The notes: generated from the sequence alone by a model not told the origin. A stretch of 64,000 nt of DNA from Corynebacterium ulcerans (GCF_900187135.1 NZ_LT906443.1:1674001-1738000), one strand, 5' to 3'; shown: positions 6,309-15,812, counted from the first letter of the stretch. A program made the numbers and translations.

Positions 6309-9041
6309 GTGGCTTTATATCGCAAGTATCGCCCCGCTTCATTCGCTGAGGTAGTGGGGCAGGAGCAGGTAACTCAGCCGTTGTCTGTGGCTTTGGACAG
6401 TGGACGTATCAATCACGCCTACTTGTTCTCTGGCCCGCGCGGTTGCGGCAAGACCTCCTCGGCGCGCATTATGGCGCGTTCGTTGAATTGCGTTGAAGGT
6501 CCTACCTCAACTCCGTGCGGCAAGTGCAACTCGTGCATTTCTTTGGCGCCCAATGGCCCAGGAAACCTTGACGTCACTGAGCTTGATGCCGCGAGTAACA
6601 ACAGCGTCGATGATATGAGGGAGCTACGCGACCGGGCCATGTATGCGCCGGCGGAGTCGCGGTACCGGATCTTCATCATCGACGAGGCTCATATGGTGAC
6701 CACCCAGGGTGCTAACGCCCTGCTCAAAATCGTGGAGGAGCCACCAGAGCACCTGATCTTTATCTTTGCCACTACGGAGCCTGAGAAGGTTATTGGCACG
6801 ATCCGTTCGCGGACGCACCATTATCCGTTCCGGCTGCTCACCCCGCAGTCGATGCGGGGTTTGCTGGAAACCACGGTGGCCAGCGAAGGCGCGCTAGTCG
6901 AGGATTCTGTGTATCCCATGGTGATCCGCGCTGGTGGCGGCTCCCCTCGCGATACCCTGTCTGTCCTGGATCAGCTGCTCGCGGGAACCGGACTACAGGG
7001 GCTGAGCTATGAAACCGCGCGGTTGCTGCTGGGCGCCACCGATGATGCGCTTATCGACGCCGCCATCACGGCACTGAGCTCACAAGATAAAGCCGCACTG
7101 TTTACCACCATTGACTCTGCCGTCGAGGCCGGGCTTGATCCACGACGCTTTGCCACAGACCTCCTTGACCGTCTGCGCGACCTCATGGTTCTGCAGGCCG
7201 TTCCGGACGCTTTTGAGCTAGGGCTTGTCGACGCCCCCACTGACCGCGCGGACGTGATGCGCGCCCAAGCCGCAGATTTTCATCAGGGCGAAGTCGCTCA
7301 CCTGGCCGCATTGGTCAATGATGGGCTACGTGGTTTGAAAGGAGCGACATCTCCGCGCCTGCTACTGGAGATTCTCTGTGCAAAGATGCTGCTGCCTAGC
7401 GCTCCAGCCAGCGCGGCTCTCACACCCCCTCCCGGTAATGCGCAGCCTGCCGGTCTTCCGGCGGGTGGACAGCCTTCAGGGGCTCCTGCTGCCATTCCGG
7501 CTAAGTATGAGCGCAAGTCTGTCCGTATGGCTCGTGAGGCTGCCCAACGGAAAGCTGCGCAGGAAGAAGCAGCTCAGCGGGAGGTTACTCAGCGTGAGGC
7601 TGTGCAGCAGGAGACGCCTCAGCCGGTAGTACAGGCGGAGAAGCAGGCCTCGGCTCCGGAACCAGAGCCGCGGAAAGAACACGCGGCGGAGAAGCCTGAG
7701 ACGCCTAGTGCGGAAAAAGCTACGCCAGCGCCTGAGTTGCAGACACCTACGGTAGCGCCCTCGGATGACGGGGAAACGGCTGCGGAGGGGGCGTCGATAA
7801 GCAATGACGATGCCTTTGTCGCAGACGTGCGCGCGCGATGGTCAACGTTGCGGAAGATGGTGCACAAGAAGAGCGCTGTCGCAGGTATCTTGCTCGCTGA
7901 ATCGTGCGTTCTGGGAATGCGCGAGGGAACGCTGGTGCTGGGGCATAACACCGGGCCGCTCGCGCAGGGGCTGAATCTTGCTAAAAACAATGACGTTATC
8001 GTGGAGGTTATTCGCGCTGAACTAGGGCGGGACGTCACTGTCGACTGCATCGTGGGAACAGATCCTGTTGCGGCGGGTTTTAGCGAGCCTCCAGCAGAGA
8101 AGGCTTGGACTCCGGAACCGGCTGCGTCTGATCCAGAGGCTCCCGCGTCCGCTGCTGTTCCCGAGCCTGCTGCCACGCCCGCTGTCACGGAAAGCAGTGC
8201 TGCTGAGCAGGAGAAACAACCAGACGCGGCGCAGCCGGTCCCGCAGTCACCTGTTGCTGAGCAACCCTCTGCACCGGCTGAGTCTACTGCTTCTACGTGG
8301 GGAGAACCCGCGCCGATTGGTGGAGATACCCGGCGCGCACCACGAACAGAACCCCCGAGGCAGGTGGCTCAAACCACGGGGTGGGGAGAACCTGCGCCAC
8401 TCGGCGGCCAGCCTGACGTGGTGAATGATTCACCGGCTAAGTCGGAGCAATCGGTACAGGGTGCGTCACAGCAGCCTGCACGCAAGGTTGAGCAGCGAGA
8501 CGCTGTTCCCGCTGCGCCTAAGCCCGTGCCTGCAACACCGCCAATCCAAACACCGCCGGTCCAGGCGCCGTCAGCTCAGAAACCGCCGGCCCAGGCGCCG
8601 CCAGCTCAGAAACCGCCGGCCCAGAAACCAAAGTCGCGGTGGCAGGAGGCCGTGGCGCGTAGTGCTCAAGCCGCAGAAGAGCGGGCAACGCGCCCAGAGT
8701 TTTCCGATGGTGTGCCACTGCCACCAGAACCGGATGATTGTGGCGCACCCGACTCGGAAGACTGGACCCCGCCGGAGGAGCCGTATGGATACGCTGCCGA
8801 CGAAGGCTTTCCAGAACCCGCGGGGGGAGCACCTCAGCCCTCGCAGGAGGGATCAAAGTATCAAAGGCACCGTTCCTCGGAACCAACACCTGCGGTAGAA
8901 ACGTCTAATGTTCCAGATCATGACGAGGAAGAGGAGATGGTGCGCGAGGCTGCGAGTGGCTCGGTGACCCGTGATCACCGCGATGCTTTAACCGTTGCGA
9001 TGGATCTACTCGCAGAGCAGTTGGGCGCGCGCCAGCTTTAG
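6309..9041 (+). CDS. dnaX: DNA polymerase III subunit gamma/tau
   Basis: Clamp-loader ATPase of the replicative polymerase. Walker A GPRGCGKT is at 42-49, the zinc module has Cys61, Cys70, Cys73 and Cys76, and Walker B IIDEAH is near 123-128; these are followed by the lid and oligomerisation domains to about residue 360. At 910 residues it is long because of an Ala/Pro/Glu-rich linker. The linker contains two WGEPAP(I/L)GG motifs and a proline-rich decapeptide repeat, and surrounds a folded tau-like domain at about 495-600. GTG start. No slippery A-run for a shorter gamma form was noticed. Followed by ybaB and recR, the usual bacterial trio. Confidence 0.95.
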   Translation: MALYRKYRPASFAEVVGQEQVTQPLSVALDSGRINHAYLFSGPRGCGKTSSARIMARSLNCVEGPTSTPCGKCNSCISLAPNGPGNLDVTELDAASNNSVDDMRELRDRAMYAPAESRYRIFIIDEAHMVTTQGANALLKIVEEPPEHLIFIFATTEPEKVIGTIRSRTHHYPFRLLTPQSMRGLLETTVASEGALVEDSVYPMVIRAGGGSPRDTLSVLDQLLAGTGLQGLSYETARLLLGATDDALIDAAITALSSQDKAALFTTIDSAVEAGLDPRRFATDLLDRLRDLMVLQAVPDAFELGLVDAPTDRADVMRAQAADFHQGEVAHLAALVNDGLRGLKGATSPRLLLEILCAKMLLPSAPASAALTPPPGNAQPAGLPAGGQPSGAPAAIPAKYERKSVRMAREAAQRKAAQEEAAQREVTQREAVQQETPQPVVQAEKQASAPEPEPRKEHAAEKPETPSAEKATPAPELQTPTVAPSDDGETAAEGASISNDDAFVADVRARWSTLRKMVHKKSAVAGILLAESCVLGMREGTLVLGHNTGPLAQGLNLAKNNDVIVEVIRAELGRDVTVDCIVGTDPVAAGFSEPPAEKAWTPEPAASDPEAPASAAVPEPAATPAVTESSAAEQEKQPDAAQPVPQSPVAEQPSAPAESTASTWGEPAPIGGDTRRAPRTEPPRQVAQTTGWGEPAPLGGQPDVVNDSPAKSEQSVQGASQQPARKVEQRDAVPAAPKPVPATPPIQTPPVQAPSAQKPPAQAPPAQKPPAQKPKSRWQEAVARSAQAAEERATRPEFSDGVPLPPEPDDCGAPDSEDWTPPEEPYGYAADEGFPEPAGGAPQPSQEGSKYQRHRSSEPTPAVETSNVPDHDEEEEMVREAASGSVTRDHRDALTVAMDLLAEQLGARQL
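8553..8624 (+). repeat. 30-bp tandem repeat within dnaX
   Basis: About 2.4 copies of a 30-base unit (starts 8553, 8583, 8613) encode PPVQAPSAQK, PPAQAPPAQK and PPAQ in the flexible linker. The period is ten codons, so copy-number changes keep the frame. Confidence 0.8.
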
Positions 9042-9144
9042 GCTTCCCCGTATGAGCTTCACAGAAGTGAAGTAGGTACACTGGCCCATTGACCGATCGC
9101 CTTCCGTTATGGGAGGCGGCAAACAAACGCGAAAGGCAGTTTTC

Positions 9145-9465
9145 ATGACTCAGCCGGACATGTCCCAGCTCTTGGCACAGGCGCAGCAGATGCAAGCTCA
9201 GTTGCAGGAGGCGCAGCGCGAGATCCTCGCTAGCACCGTTACTGGTACTGCAGGCAACGGCCTTGTTTCCGTTGATATTCAGGGCAACGGAATGGTGAGC
9301 CGTGTCACCATTGATCCTAAGGTTGTGGATCCGGAAGACGTGGATACCCTTCAGGATCTGATTGTTGGTGCGTTTGCTGAGGCTCATCAGAAGCTTGGCG
9401 AGCTTGCCGATCAGAAGATGGGGCCGCTGTCCCAGGGCTTTGACGGCCTTGGCGGCATGTTCTAA
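9145..9465 (+). CDS. ybaB: YbaB/EbfC-family nucleoid-associated protein
   Basis: Small dimeric DNA-binding protein, 106 residues. It starts [20 protein letters not shown], the N-terminal amphipathic helix of the family, and ends in a Gly-rich tail. The ATG at 9145 follows GAAAGGCAG; the frame continues upstream to 9109, but those 12 residues do not belong to the family. It lies between dnaX and recR, its conserved place in bacteria, and probably helps organise DNA during replication or repair. Confidence 0.9.
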   Translation: MTQPDMSQLLAQAQQMQAQLQEAQREILASTVTGTAGNGLVSVDIQGNGMVSRVTIDPKVVDPEDVDTLQDLIVGAFAEAHQKLGELADQKMGPLSQGFDGLGGMF

Positions 9466-9578
9466 GCGAATTGGCTTTTTCAGTACCAGCTCGTCCGAGT
9501 TTCGTTGGCCGGGCTGGTCTTCTTTGTGTGCCATAGTTTTATGGTTAAACAACCGGAACGACAAAAGGTAGGCAGCTG

Positions 9579-10235
9579 TTGTTCGAAGGACCGCTTCAGG
9601 ACCTTATTGATGAGCTTTCACGGCTCCCCGGCGTGGGTCCTAAATCTGCGCAACGCATCGCTTTTCACTTGCTCCACGTGGAGCCCGCTGACATTGCGAG
9701 GCTTCAGGACGCTCTCGGGGCCGTCCGAGACGGCGTAACCTTTTGTCGTATTTGCTGCAATATCTCGCGTGAATCGGTGTGCCGTATCTGCGCGGATTCT
9801 GGCCGTGACCGCGGAATGATCTGTGTGGTGGAGGAACCCAAAGATATTCAGGTCATTGAGCGGACAGGTGAATATAATGGCCGCTACCATGTGCTAGGCG
9901 GTGCACTAGATCCACTGGCCAATATTGGCCCCCGTGAACTGAACATTTCCACGTTGTTGCAGCGCATCGGAGGTGTGCTTCCGGATCGGGAGCTGGCCGA
10001 TTCTACGCCTGAGGCACCGCTTTACGACGCCACCCCAACGGTGACAGAGGTAATTCTTGCCACCGACCCCAATACTGAGGGTGAGGCGACGGCATCGTAT
10101 CTTGCGCGTCTGCTCCGCGATTTCCCTGACTTGGTGGTTTCTCGTCTTGCTTCTGGTATGCCTTTGGGCGGGGACCTGGAGTTTGTCGATGAACTGACGT
10201 TGTCCCGCGCCCTCAGCGGTCGATTGACGATTTAA
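9579..10235 (+). CDS. recR: Recombination mediator RecR
   Basis: Loads RecA with RecO/RecF at gapped DNA. The N-terminal helix-hairpin-helix ([17 protein letters not shown]), a zinc finger with Cys56, Cys59, Cys68 and Cys71, and a Toprim domain ([17 protein letters not shown], later [15 protein letters not shown]) are in the normal order. At 218 residues it is slightly longer than the usual 200. The start is TTG preceded by AGGTAGG. It converges on the second gntP gene with only 7 bases between the stops. Confidence 0.94.
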   Translation: MFEGPLQDLIDELSRLPGVGPKSAQRIAFHLLHVEPADIARLQDALGAVRDGVTFCRICCNISRESVCRICADSGRDRGMICVVEEPKDIQVIERTGEYNGRYHVLGGALDPLANIGPRELNISTLLQRIGGVLPDRELADSTPEAPLYDATPTVTEVILATDPNTEGEATASYLARLLRDFPDLVVSRLASGMPLGGDLEFVDELTLSRALSGRLTI

Positions 10236-10242
10236 ACAAGTA

Positions 10243-11580
10243 CTACACCACTGCGTACACCAGTGCGGTGAGGATGAATCCGGCAACGCCAAAGGCTGTG
10301 GACAGCAACGTCCAGGTACGCAGACCTTGTTTCACAGATAGCCCTAAATATTTGGTGACTATCCAGAAGCCGGAGTCGTTGATGTGGGACACGCACATGG
10401 CGCCGAAACCGATGGCGATCATGATGAGCGTTGTTTGTATGCTGCTCAGCCCGGCTTCTGCTAACGGCTGCGCCAGGAGCCCCGCTGTTGTAAGCATAGC
10501 GACGGTCGCCGACCCCTGGGATGCTCTTAAGGCTAAGGACAACAGGAATGCCATGAGTATCAGGGGCATATGAGCTGCCACAAGCATGTCCGATAGCACT
10601 TTGCCGATACCGGATTCCACGAGCACATTGGCAAAACCACCACCGGCACCGGTGACAAAGATGATGATAGCTACGGCAGGAAGAGCAGAATCCAAGACAC
10701 CTGCGGAGTGCTCGCGATTCCAGCTTTGTTGTTTGCCAATGCTCAACCACGCAACGACCACTGCTATCAGGAGTGCTACAGGAGAGGACCCGATGAAGCT
10801 GACAAAGGAATGAATCGCAGTGCCTTTTTCGGTATACATCGCACAGGTGGTGCCCACCATGATGAGGATGATGGGGAGCAAGATAAGGCCAAGGACCGCG
10901 AAGGGGGAAGGGGCCTGGTGGTTAGGGGAGGCGTCGGAAAGCTCCACGGGGGAGGGGCCGCGTTCCACTGACTCTAGGTTGAGTACCTTGGCGGCATAAT
11001 AGCCGATCACGCAGGTCACGGCAGCGATGGGTAGGCCCAAGGTGAGCATGAGTCCGGGATCGGAGCCGAAGATTCCGGCCACGGCAACAGGTCCTGGGTG
11101 CGGTGGCAACGTGACGTGCACGGTGAGTATCGCACCTGCCACAGGAAGCCCGATTTTTAATGGGTTGATCTTGGCTACGGCGGCAAAGCCGAACACGATG
11201 GGTGCCAGGATGATAAATCCCACGTCAAAGAACACCGGAATGCCGAGGATAAAGGCTGCGATGGTCACGGCGGCCGTGATGCGGTGTCTGCCGAGTTTGT
11301 CGGTGAAGTAGCGCGCGACTGCCTCGGCGCCCCCGGATACCTCGATAATCCGCCCCAGCATCGCGCCCAAACCGACCACAACGGCCACGGAACCTAGGGT
11401 TTTGCCCACGCCGTTGGTCACGGTGCTAACGGAATCTGCAAGCGGGATACCAGCGGCAATAGCGGTGGCTATGGACACACCGATCAATGCCACAAAAGCA
11501 GGAACCTTAGCCCATATCACCAGGGCAAGGAGGACAGCTACGGCGACTATGCCGAGTATCAGCAAAGAAAGACCAGTCAT
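10243..11580 (-). CDS. GntP-family permease of the four-carbon sugar-acid cluster
   Basis: A complete 445-residue GntP-family symporter with about a dozen membrane segments, the motifs GLGAMLGR, PPHPGP and SHINDSGFW, and an N-terminus that helps define what is missing from the first copy at 1-1326. Its ATG shares one base with the stop of the dehydrogenase gene (TAATG), so the two are translationally coupled. Next to a tetronate-type dehydrogenase and kinase it probably imports a four-carbon acid sugar such as threonate or erythronate rather than gluconate; that substrate is inferred. Confidence 0.88.
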   Translation of the reverse strand: MTGLSLLILGIVAVAVLLALVIWAKVPAFVALIGVSIATAIAAGIPLADSVSTVTNGVGKTLGSVAVVVGLGAMLGRIIEVSGGAEAVARYFTDKLGRHRITAAVTIAAFILGIPVFFDVGFIILAPIVFGFAAVAKINPLKIGLPVAGAILTVHVTLPPHPGPVAVAGIFGSDPGLMLTLGLPIAAVTCVIGYYAAKVLNLESVERGPSPVELSDASPNHQAPSPFAVLGLILLPIILIMVGTTCAMYTEKGTAIHSFVSFIGSSPVALLIAVVVAWLSIGKQQSWNREHSAGVLDSALPAVAIIIFVTGAGGGFANVLVESGIGKVLSDMLVAAHMPLILMAFLLSLALRASQGSATVAMLTTAGLLAQPLAEAGLSSIQTTLIMIAIGFGAMCVSHINDSGFWIVTKYLGLSVKQGLRTWTLLSTAFGVAGFILTALVYAVV

Positions 11581-12488
11581 TATTGTTTACTCCTCGTCTC
11601 ATGCGCCTGGGTAGGAGCGACAACCTGGATAATCGTGGAATCGTCGTGCGCGCCTTTCCCGCGTGCCAGGCCAGCTAGGTATTGCTGCTCGGCTGCTGCG
11701 GCTAGCGGCACGCCAATACCTGCAGATTTTGCCGCGGCGGTGACAATGCCCATGTCTTTGACAAAGATGTCGAGGCGGCTGCGGACTTCGGGCCCCTCCT
11801 CCGAATAGGCTTCCAGCATGCGGGGGCCGCGGTCGCCAAGCATAAAGGAGGCTGCGGCACCGCCCATGAGGGCATCGAGGGCGGCCTTGGGGTCGAGTCC
11901 TAGCCGGTCGGCCAGCGCTAATGCCTCGCCTGCGGCTGCAATATGGACTCCGCATAAAAGCTGATTGACGGTTTTGAGTGCTTGTCCTTTTCCTGGACGA
12001 TCGCCAACAATCACCAAGTGGGAGGACATGGCTTCGAGCACCGGCCTGATGCGGGCAACCACCTCAGGCTTGGCACCTACCGTGACAAGCAGCTCCCCAC
12101 TTCCTGCGCGTATGGGTCCGCCGGAGATGGGGGCGTCGACAACGTCGATTCCTAGCGATTCAAGCCGGTCGGCAGCTTTTTCAACGGCCGTGATGCCCAC
12201 GGTGGAGGTTAGAAGTACGACCGCGCCGGGTTTGAGTGCTGCGGCGATGTTGCCGTGGCCGAAGAGGGCGTCGATAAGCTGCTCCTCATTGCGAACAGCA
12301 AGCAAAACCACATCAGACCCTGCGGCTGCCTGATGCGCCGACTGGAAGGTATCCAATCCGGCGGCTTTACCTAGCTCGATGCGGGGTTGTGCAACGTCGA
12401 CGCCTCGGACAGTGAAATCATGGGCGAGGTTGGTGGCCATGGGGAGTCCCATAGCGCCCAAGCCGACAACGGTAATGATGAGAGACAT
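11580..12488 (-). CDS. ltnD: NAD-dependent beta-hydroxyacid dehydrogenase, L-threonate dehydrogenase-like
   Basis: Member of the 3-hydroxyisobutyrate/tartronate semialdehyde reductase family. From the ATG at 12488 the protein has 302 residues. The Rossmann motif is GLGAMGLPMA near residue 10, a substrate-binding stretch PISGGPIRAGSG follows, and the catalytic lysine lies in GKGQALKTVNQLL. The frame extends upstream to 12629 into the kinase gene, but that extension has no family similarity. The pairing with a DUF1537 kinase and GntP is the arrangement known for LtnD in tetronate catabolism, where it oxidises L-threonate to 2-oxotetronate. 2-hydroxy-3-oxopropionate reductase is the alternative. 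Confidence 0.78.
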   Translation of the reverse strand: MSLIITVVGLGAMGLPMATNLAHDFTVRGVDVAQPRIELGKAAGLDTFQSAHQAAAGSDVVLLAVRNEEQLIDALFGHGNIAAALKPGAVVLLTSTVGITAVEKAADRLESLGIDVVDAPISGGPIRAGSGELLVTVGAKPEVVARIRPVLEAMSSHLVIVGDRPGKGQALKTVNQLLCGVHIAAAGEALALADRLGLDPKAALDALMGGAAASFMLGDRGPRMLEAYSEEGPEVRSRLDIFVKDMGIVTAAAKSAGIGVPLAAAAEQQYLAGLARGKGAHDDSTIIQVVAPTQAHETRSKQ

Positions 12489-12517
12489 GCGGTTCCTTTT
12501 GTAGTGTTTGTGAGGGT

Positions 12518-13945
12518 TTAGTCTTGAGAGAGGGTAGAAACTACATCGGCTAGTGAGGAGTCTGTGCCCACATTGCCGGCAAAGACGATGTAGGGCACGC
12601 CTGCCGCAGGACCTTCTGCTGTGGACCACAGCGAGATGATTCCCGGCTGCATCGGGCCAATGACCATTGCTTTGGTCATTTCTAGTCCTTGCGAGGCGAC
12701 ATCTGAGGACGTAATGCCGCCTTTAGCAACCACAAACCGAGGCGTCACCTCATGAACTATGCGATTGACCGCAGAGACAAGTGCTTGAGAGACTTTGCGC
12801 GCAATGGAGAGAGATTCCTCGCCGGTTGCTCCGGTCACCAGTTCGCGCGAGGTGTGGAAGACAACGTTATCTTTCCTTATTGCCTGAAGTAGCTGGGTGT
12901 GAAGGTGATCAAGATAGCGTTCGGAATCGTCTGCCAGCACTGAGCGGACGTCTAACTCGATGACGGCGGGGGAAGAAGCCTGCAGCAGGTGGTTAAGTTG
13001 TCGCGTGGTGGTGGGCACATGTGATCCGACCACGATGAGCCCGCCTGGTACGGTGGCGGGGACATGACGCGAGGCCGCGATTGTTTCTGCACTGAGTACC
13101 TCGGGAATGTCCTGCCCGATGCGAGCCCGGACAAAGGGTGGTCCCACGCGGTAGATGAATCGCTTCCCCATGCGTTCTGCCTGCAGGATTCCTAAAGATA
13201 GTGCGCGGAGATCATGTTCATCGACGATGTCAGCCACGATGGGTTGGCGATGAGTTGCCTGGAGAAGTTTCTCTGCGATGGCGTTGGCATCGGATCTTAT
13301 TGTGTGCAATGTAATGCGAAGAACGTCGGATGCTGGGACGGCGCCTGTGGTTTTCTCCTCAACCCATTCAGGTAAACGGGAGGCGGAATAACCAAAGGTG
13401 GCATCGCGGGCGAACTCAGTTTCTCCCACGGGCTGAAAACCTGTGGCAGCGTTTCCGGCGTAGTGGACAGAATCGACGGTAATGCGTCCCGCGTCGCCGA
13501 ATGCTGGAACAATAATGTAGCCGTCTACCGGTCCTTCATGCTTTTCGACGACTCCGGCAAGCGTGTCCGGTTCCAAAGGAAAATGGCCTCGGAGAGTGGA
13601 GTCACTACGAGAGACAAAGATGGGGCGTTTCCCCGCAGCTTCGGCGGCGGCATAGGCTGCCTCTGCGACGGAGACATTGATGGCTGCTGCTTGATCTGGG
13701 TTGAATGACCGTGAATTGGTCATGACGTAGATAGCCGGGGTGTCCTGGGCGAGTGCCCATGCGAAGTCTTCTTGTTCCCAGCGAGTGAGTACAGGTAGAT
13801 GCGCTACTGACTGGGTGCCAGTGGGGTCATCATCGAGAACGACAAGCACGTTGTGTGCTGCTATTGCTTGTTTGACTGTGCTGGCATGGATGTTGAGCGG
13901 TGCGGGGCACCCTTCGGTGAGTTCCGAAAGCTGGTAGAGGGTCAT
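12518..13945 (-). CDS. otnK: DUF1537 four-carbon acid sugar kinase (OtnK/DtnK-like)
   Basis: A 475-residue kinase of the family that phosphorylates 3-oxotetronate or D-threonate at C4. The N-terminal domain carries VLDDDPTGTQS near 36-46, SRSDSTLRGHFPLE near 112-125, and a Gly-rich GLIVVGSHVPTTTRQL; the C-terminal nucleotide-binding half has VVAKGGITSSD. The start follows CAAGGAGTTGGG. First gene of the minus-strand operon otnK-ltnD-gntP, with a promoter at 13999-14027 and a palindrome at 13974-13988. It is of the longer family type with an extended N-terminus, so the exact substrate is open. Confidence 0.8.
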   Translation of the reverse strand: MTLYQLSELTEGCPAPLNIHASTVKQAIAAHNVLVVLDDDPTGTQSVAHLPVLTRWEQEDFAWALAQDTPAIYVMTNSRSFNPDQAAAINVSVAEAAYAAAEAAGKRPIFVSRSDSTLRGHFPLEPDTLAGVVEKHEGPVDGYIIVPAFGDAGRITVDSVHYAGNAATGFQPVGETEFARDATFGYSASRLPEWVEEKTTGAVPASDVLRITLHTIRSDANAIAEKLLQATHRQPIVADIVDEHDLRALSLGILQAERMGKRFIYRVGPPFVRARIGQDIPEVLSAETIAASRHVPATVPGGLIVVGSHVPTTTRQLNHLLQASSPAVIELDVRSVLADDSERYLDHLHTQLLQAIRKDNVVFHTSRELVTGATGEESLSIARKVSQALVSAVNRIVHEVTPRFVVAKGGITSSDVASQGLEMTKAMVIGPMQPGIISLWSTAEGPAAGVPYIVFAGNVGTDSSLADVVSTLSQD

Positions 13946-13973
13946 CCCAACTCCTTGGAGATACTTAGTTCTT

Positions 13974-13988
13974 AGACCTCTGAGGTCT
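13974..13988. promoter_or_regulatory. Candidate operator of the otnK operon
   Basis: AGACCTC-T-GAGGTCT is a perfect 7-bp inverted repeat around one base, just downstream of the expected transcription start. This is a classical repressor position; the adjacent GntR-family regulator is the obvious candidate. Confidence 0.6.
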
Positions 13989-13998
13989 TGTGTGTCTC

Positions 13999-14027
13999 AG
14001 ACTAGGGTCTAGCTCACGTGGTGACAA
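13999..14027 (-). promoter_or_regulatory. Promoter of otnK-ltnD-gntP
   Basis: On the minus strand TTGTCA (14022-14027) and TAGTCT (13999-14004) are separated by exactly 17 bases. Transcription would start just before the palindrome at 13974-13988. Confidence 0.65.
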
Positions 14028-14061
14028 GCTTTTACAAGGAAATATAGGAAAAATTTGGTTT

Positions 14062-14077
14062 ATGCCCGACTGGGCAT
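14062..14077 (-). terminator. Weak terminator after the GntR gene
   Basis: ATGCCC, four-base loop, GGGCAT. On the minus strand it follows the regulator's stop by about 10 bases and is followed by TAAACCAAATTTTT. The stem is short, so read-through into otnK is possible. Confidence 0.4.
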
Positions 14078-14087
14078 CGGCTCTGTG

Positions 14088-14792
14088 TTAGCCCATCGAT
14101 CCTGGTAAGAACGTAGAAATGTCGTCGAAGGTTTGAGTCATATGCGCGCGCATGGCGTCTTTGGCAGCTTGCTCATCTCTTGCAATAACGGCATCTAAGA
14201 TCGCATGGTGATGTCTGCTCGCGCGCTTACGGACCTCATCCACGGCATTGGTCTTGCGTCGCGATTCCGCTAAGGCACCCGCCAGCGGGATCATGAGCGC
14301 TGAGACGAAGGGGTTTCCCGTGGACTCAAGTAGCGCGGTATGAAAAGCAACGTCTGCGTCGGTGGTGGCTGCGACGTCGCCACGTTCGGTGGCAGCATCG
14401 TAATCAGCAAGCGCCTGCTTCATCTTTTCAATATCCGCCTCGGTGGCGCGGGCCGCGGCCAGTCCCGATGAACCGACTTCGATCATGCGTCGGACTTCCG
14501 TGAGGTAAATTCCGATGGTTTTGGGGTCTAAGCTGCGCGAAATCACGTCCATGCGGGAGCGCACATAATTCCACTGGTTGATGGGGGTGACAAAGGTGCC
14601 GCGTCCATGGACTACCTCCACGACTCCGCGGTCTGCCAGGGTTCGCACCACCTCGCGCATCGTGGGACGTGAAACGTCCAGGTAGGCGGCTAGGTTTGTT
14701 TCCGGCGGAAGGGCGTCGCCAGGGCGGAACGTGCCATCTGCGATGGCGTCCATTATTTTCTCGATGCCTTGAGTGACCAGATCGGTGCGCAC
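14088..14792 (-). CDS. GntR/FadR-family transcriptional regulator
   Basis: A 234-residue regulator: winged helix at about 5-70 (GDALPPETNLAAYLDVSRPTM, then EVVHGRGTFV) and an all-helical FCD effector domain (about 90-220) with Asp/His positions such as DADVAFHTALLESTGN and HHHAILDAV. The frame extends up to 15143, but the GTG at 14792 follows GGAAGGAAAAACC and begins where the family does. It lies between the otnK operon and a divergent FAH gene and probably controls both. FadR-type members usually repress and are released by a carboxylate effector. Confidence 0.85.
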   Translation of the reverse strand: MRTDLVTQGIEKIMDAIADGTFRPGDALPPETNLAAYLDVSRPTMREVVRTLADRGVVEVVHGRGTFVTPINQWNYVRSRMDVISRSLDPKTIGIYLTEVRRMIEVGSSGLAAARATEADIEKMKQALADYDAATERGDVAATTDADVAFHTALLESTGNPFVSALMIPLAGALAESRRKTNAVDEVRKRASRHHHAILDAVIARDEQAAKDAMRAHMTQTFDDISTFLPGSMG

Positions 14793-14903
14793 GGTTTTTC
14801 CTTCCAAATACTTCCTACTGGGAAATGTACCGTACCTGATGCCATCGACTGGGGCGCCTGCGCGTATTAGCGTGGAATAAACGATCCCAAAGGAGCAAAC
14901 ATT

Positions 14904-15749
14904 ATGCGTCTTGCAACCATAAGAACCCAAGAAACAACGACCGCTGCACGCATTGAAGACGAGAATCTCGCCGTAACTATCCCGGGCTTTGCTGACGTCG
15001 GTGAGCTGCTCCGTAACCCCAACTGGCGGGAGTTGGCGGAATCGGCTGAAGGAACGACTGTGAAGTTTTCCCTGCAGGATCTGCACGCGGTTATTCCGTC
15101 TCCCACAAAGATCATCTGCGTGGGGCTGAACTATGTCAATCACATCAAGGAAATGGGGCGCACGCTGCCGGAAGTCCCGACTTTATTTATTAAATTTTCC
15201 GATGCACTTACCGGGCCTTTCGACGACATCCTGGTTCCTCCGTGGGCTAATGGTGCCCTCGACTGGGAGGGTGAGCTAGCCGTGGTGATCTCACAGCGTG
15301 CCCGCAGGGTGAAAGCCTCAGAGGCAGAGAACTATATCGCTGGGTATGCGGTGATGAACGACTACAGTGCCCGTGATTATCAATACGCAACGCTTCAATG
15401 GCACCAAGGGAAATCCTTGGAAAAGACGGCAGGGTTTGGCCCCTGGCTAACCACGAGAGACTCCTTTGATCTTGGTGGGGAGTTGACCACGTATCTGAAT
15501 GAAGAAAAGATGCAAAGCGCTGCTACCAGCGATCTTGTGTTTAAACCGGCCGATCTTATTCAGTACATCACGCATCTGTATCCATTGGATCCGGGGGATG
15601 TGATTGTAACTGGAACTCCTGGCGGGGTTGGGCATGCCCGTGATCCCCGGAGATACATAAGTGATGGCGATGTGGTGACAGTGGGCATTGAGGGGTTAGG
15701 GCACATTGCCAACAAGACCATTTTTGAGGGTGGCAAAAATCTTAGCTAG
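14904..15749 (+). CDS. Fumarylacetoacetate hydrolase (FAH)-family protein
   Basis: A 281-residue FAH-fold enzyme. These metal-dependent enzymes cleave acylpyruvates, or act as isomerases or beta-keto-acid decarboxylases. The C-terminal catalytic domain starts at [19 protein letters not shown]; metal ligands fit DWEGELAVV and the NDYSARDYQ motif, and [13 protein letters not shown] closes the site. The ATG follows CCAAAGGAGC. It is divergent from the GntR gene with 111 bases between starts. In the threonate-like neighbourhood it might act on a 3-oxo intermediate; its substrate cannot be read from sequence. Confidence 0.82.
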   Translation: MRLATIRTQETTTAARIEDENLAVTIPGFADVGELLRNPNWRELAESAEGTTVKFSLQDLHAVIPSPTKIICVGLNYVNHIKEMGRTLPEVPTLFIKFSDALTGPFDDILVPPWANGALDWEGELAVVISQRARRVKASEAENYIAGYAVMNDYSARDYQYATLQWHQGKSLEKTAGFGPWLTTRDSFDLGGELTTYLNEEKMQSAATSDLVFKPADLIQYITHLYPLDPGDVIVTGTPGGVGHARDPRRYISDGDVVTVGIEGLGHIANKTIFEGGKNLS

Positions 15750-15767
15750 TTTACAATTGCCTTAGGG

Positions 15768-15812
15768 TTTAGTAAGTAATATTAAGGGAAAGGTTTTCAT
15801 TTACTTACTAAA
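15768..15812. promoter_or_regulatory. AT-rich 12-bp inverted repeat before the protease gene
   Basis: TTTAGTAAGTAA (15768-15779) is exactly inverted as TTACTTACTAAA (15801-15812) with 21 bases between, ending 17 bases before the protease GTG. It is too AT-rich for a good terminator; an operator or leader hairpin is more likely. Confidence 0.45.

Noticed and set aside
8553..8624. Tandem repeat in dnaX as a CRISPR or regulatory repeat
   Set aside because: The period is 30 bases (ten codons) without spacers and encodes a Pro/Ala/Gln linker, so it is a coding repeat.
14793..15143. N-terminal extension of the GntR regulator to 15143
   Set aside because: It runs antisense through the FAH gene; the GTG at 14792 with a good ribosome site starts at the family's normal position.
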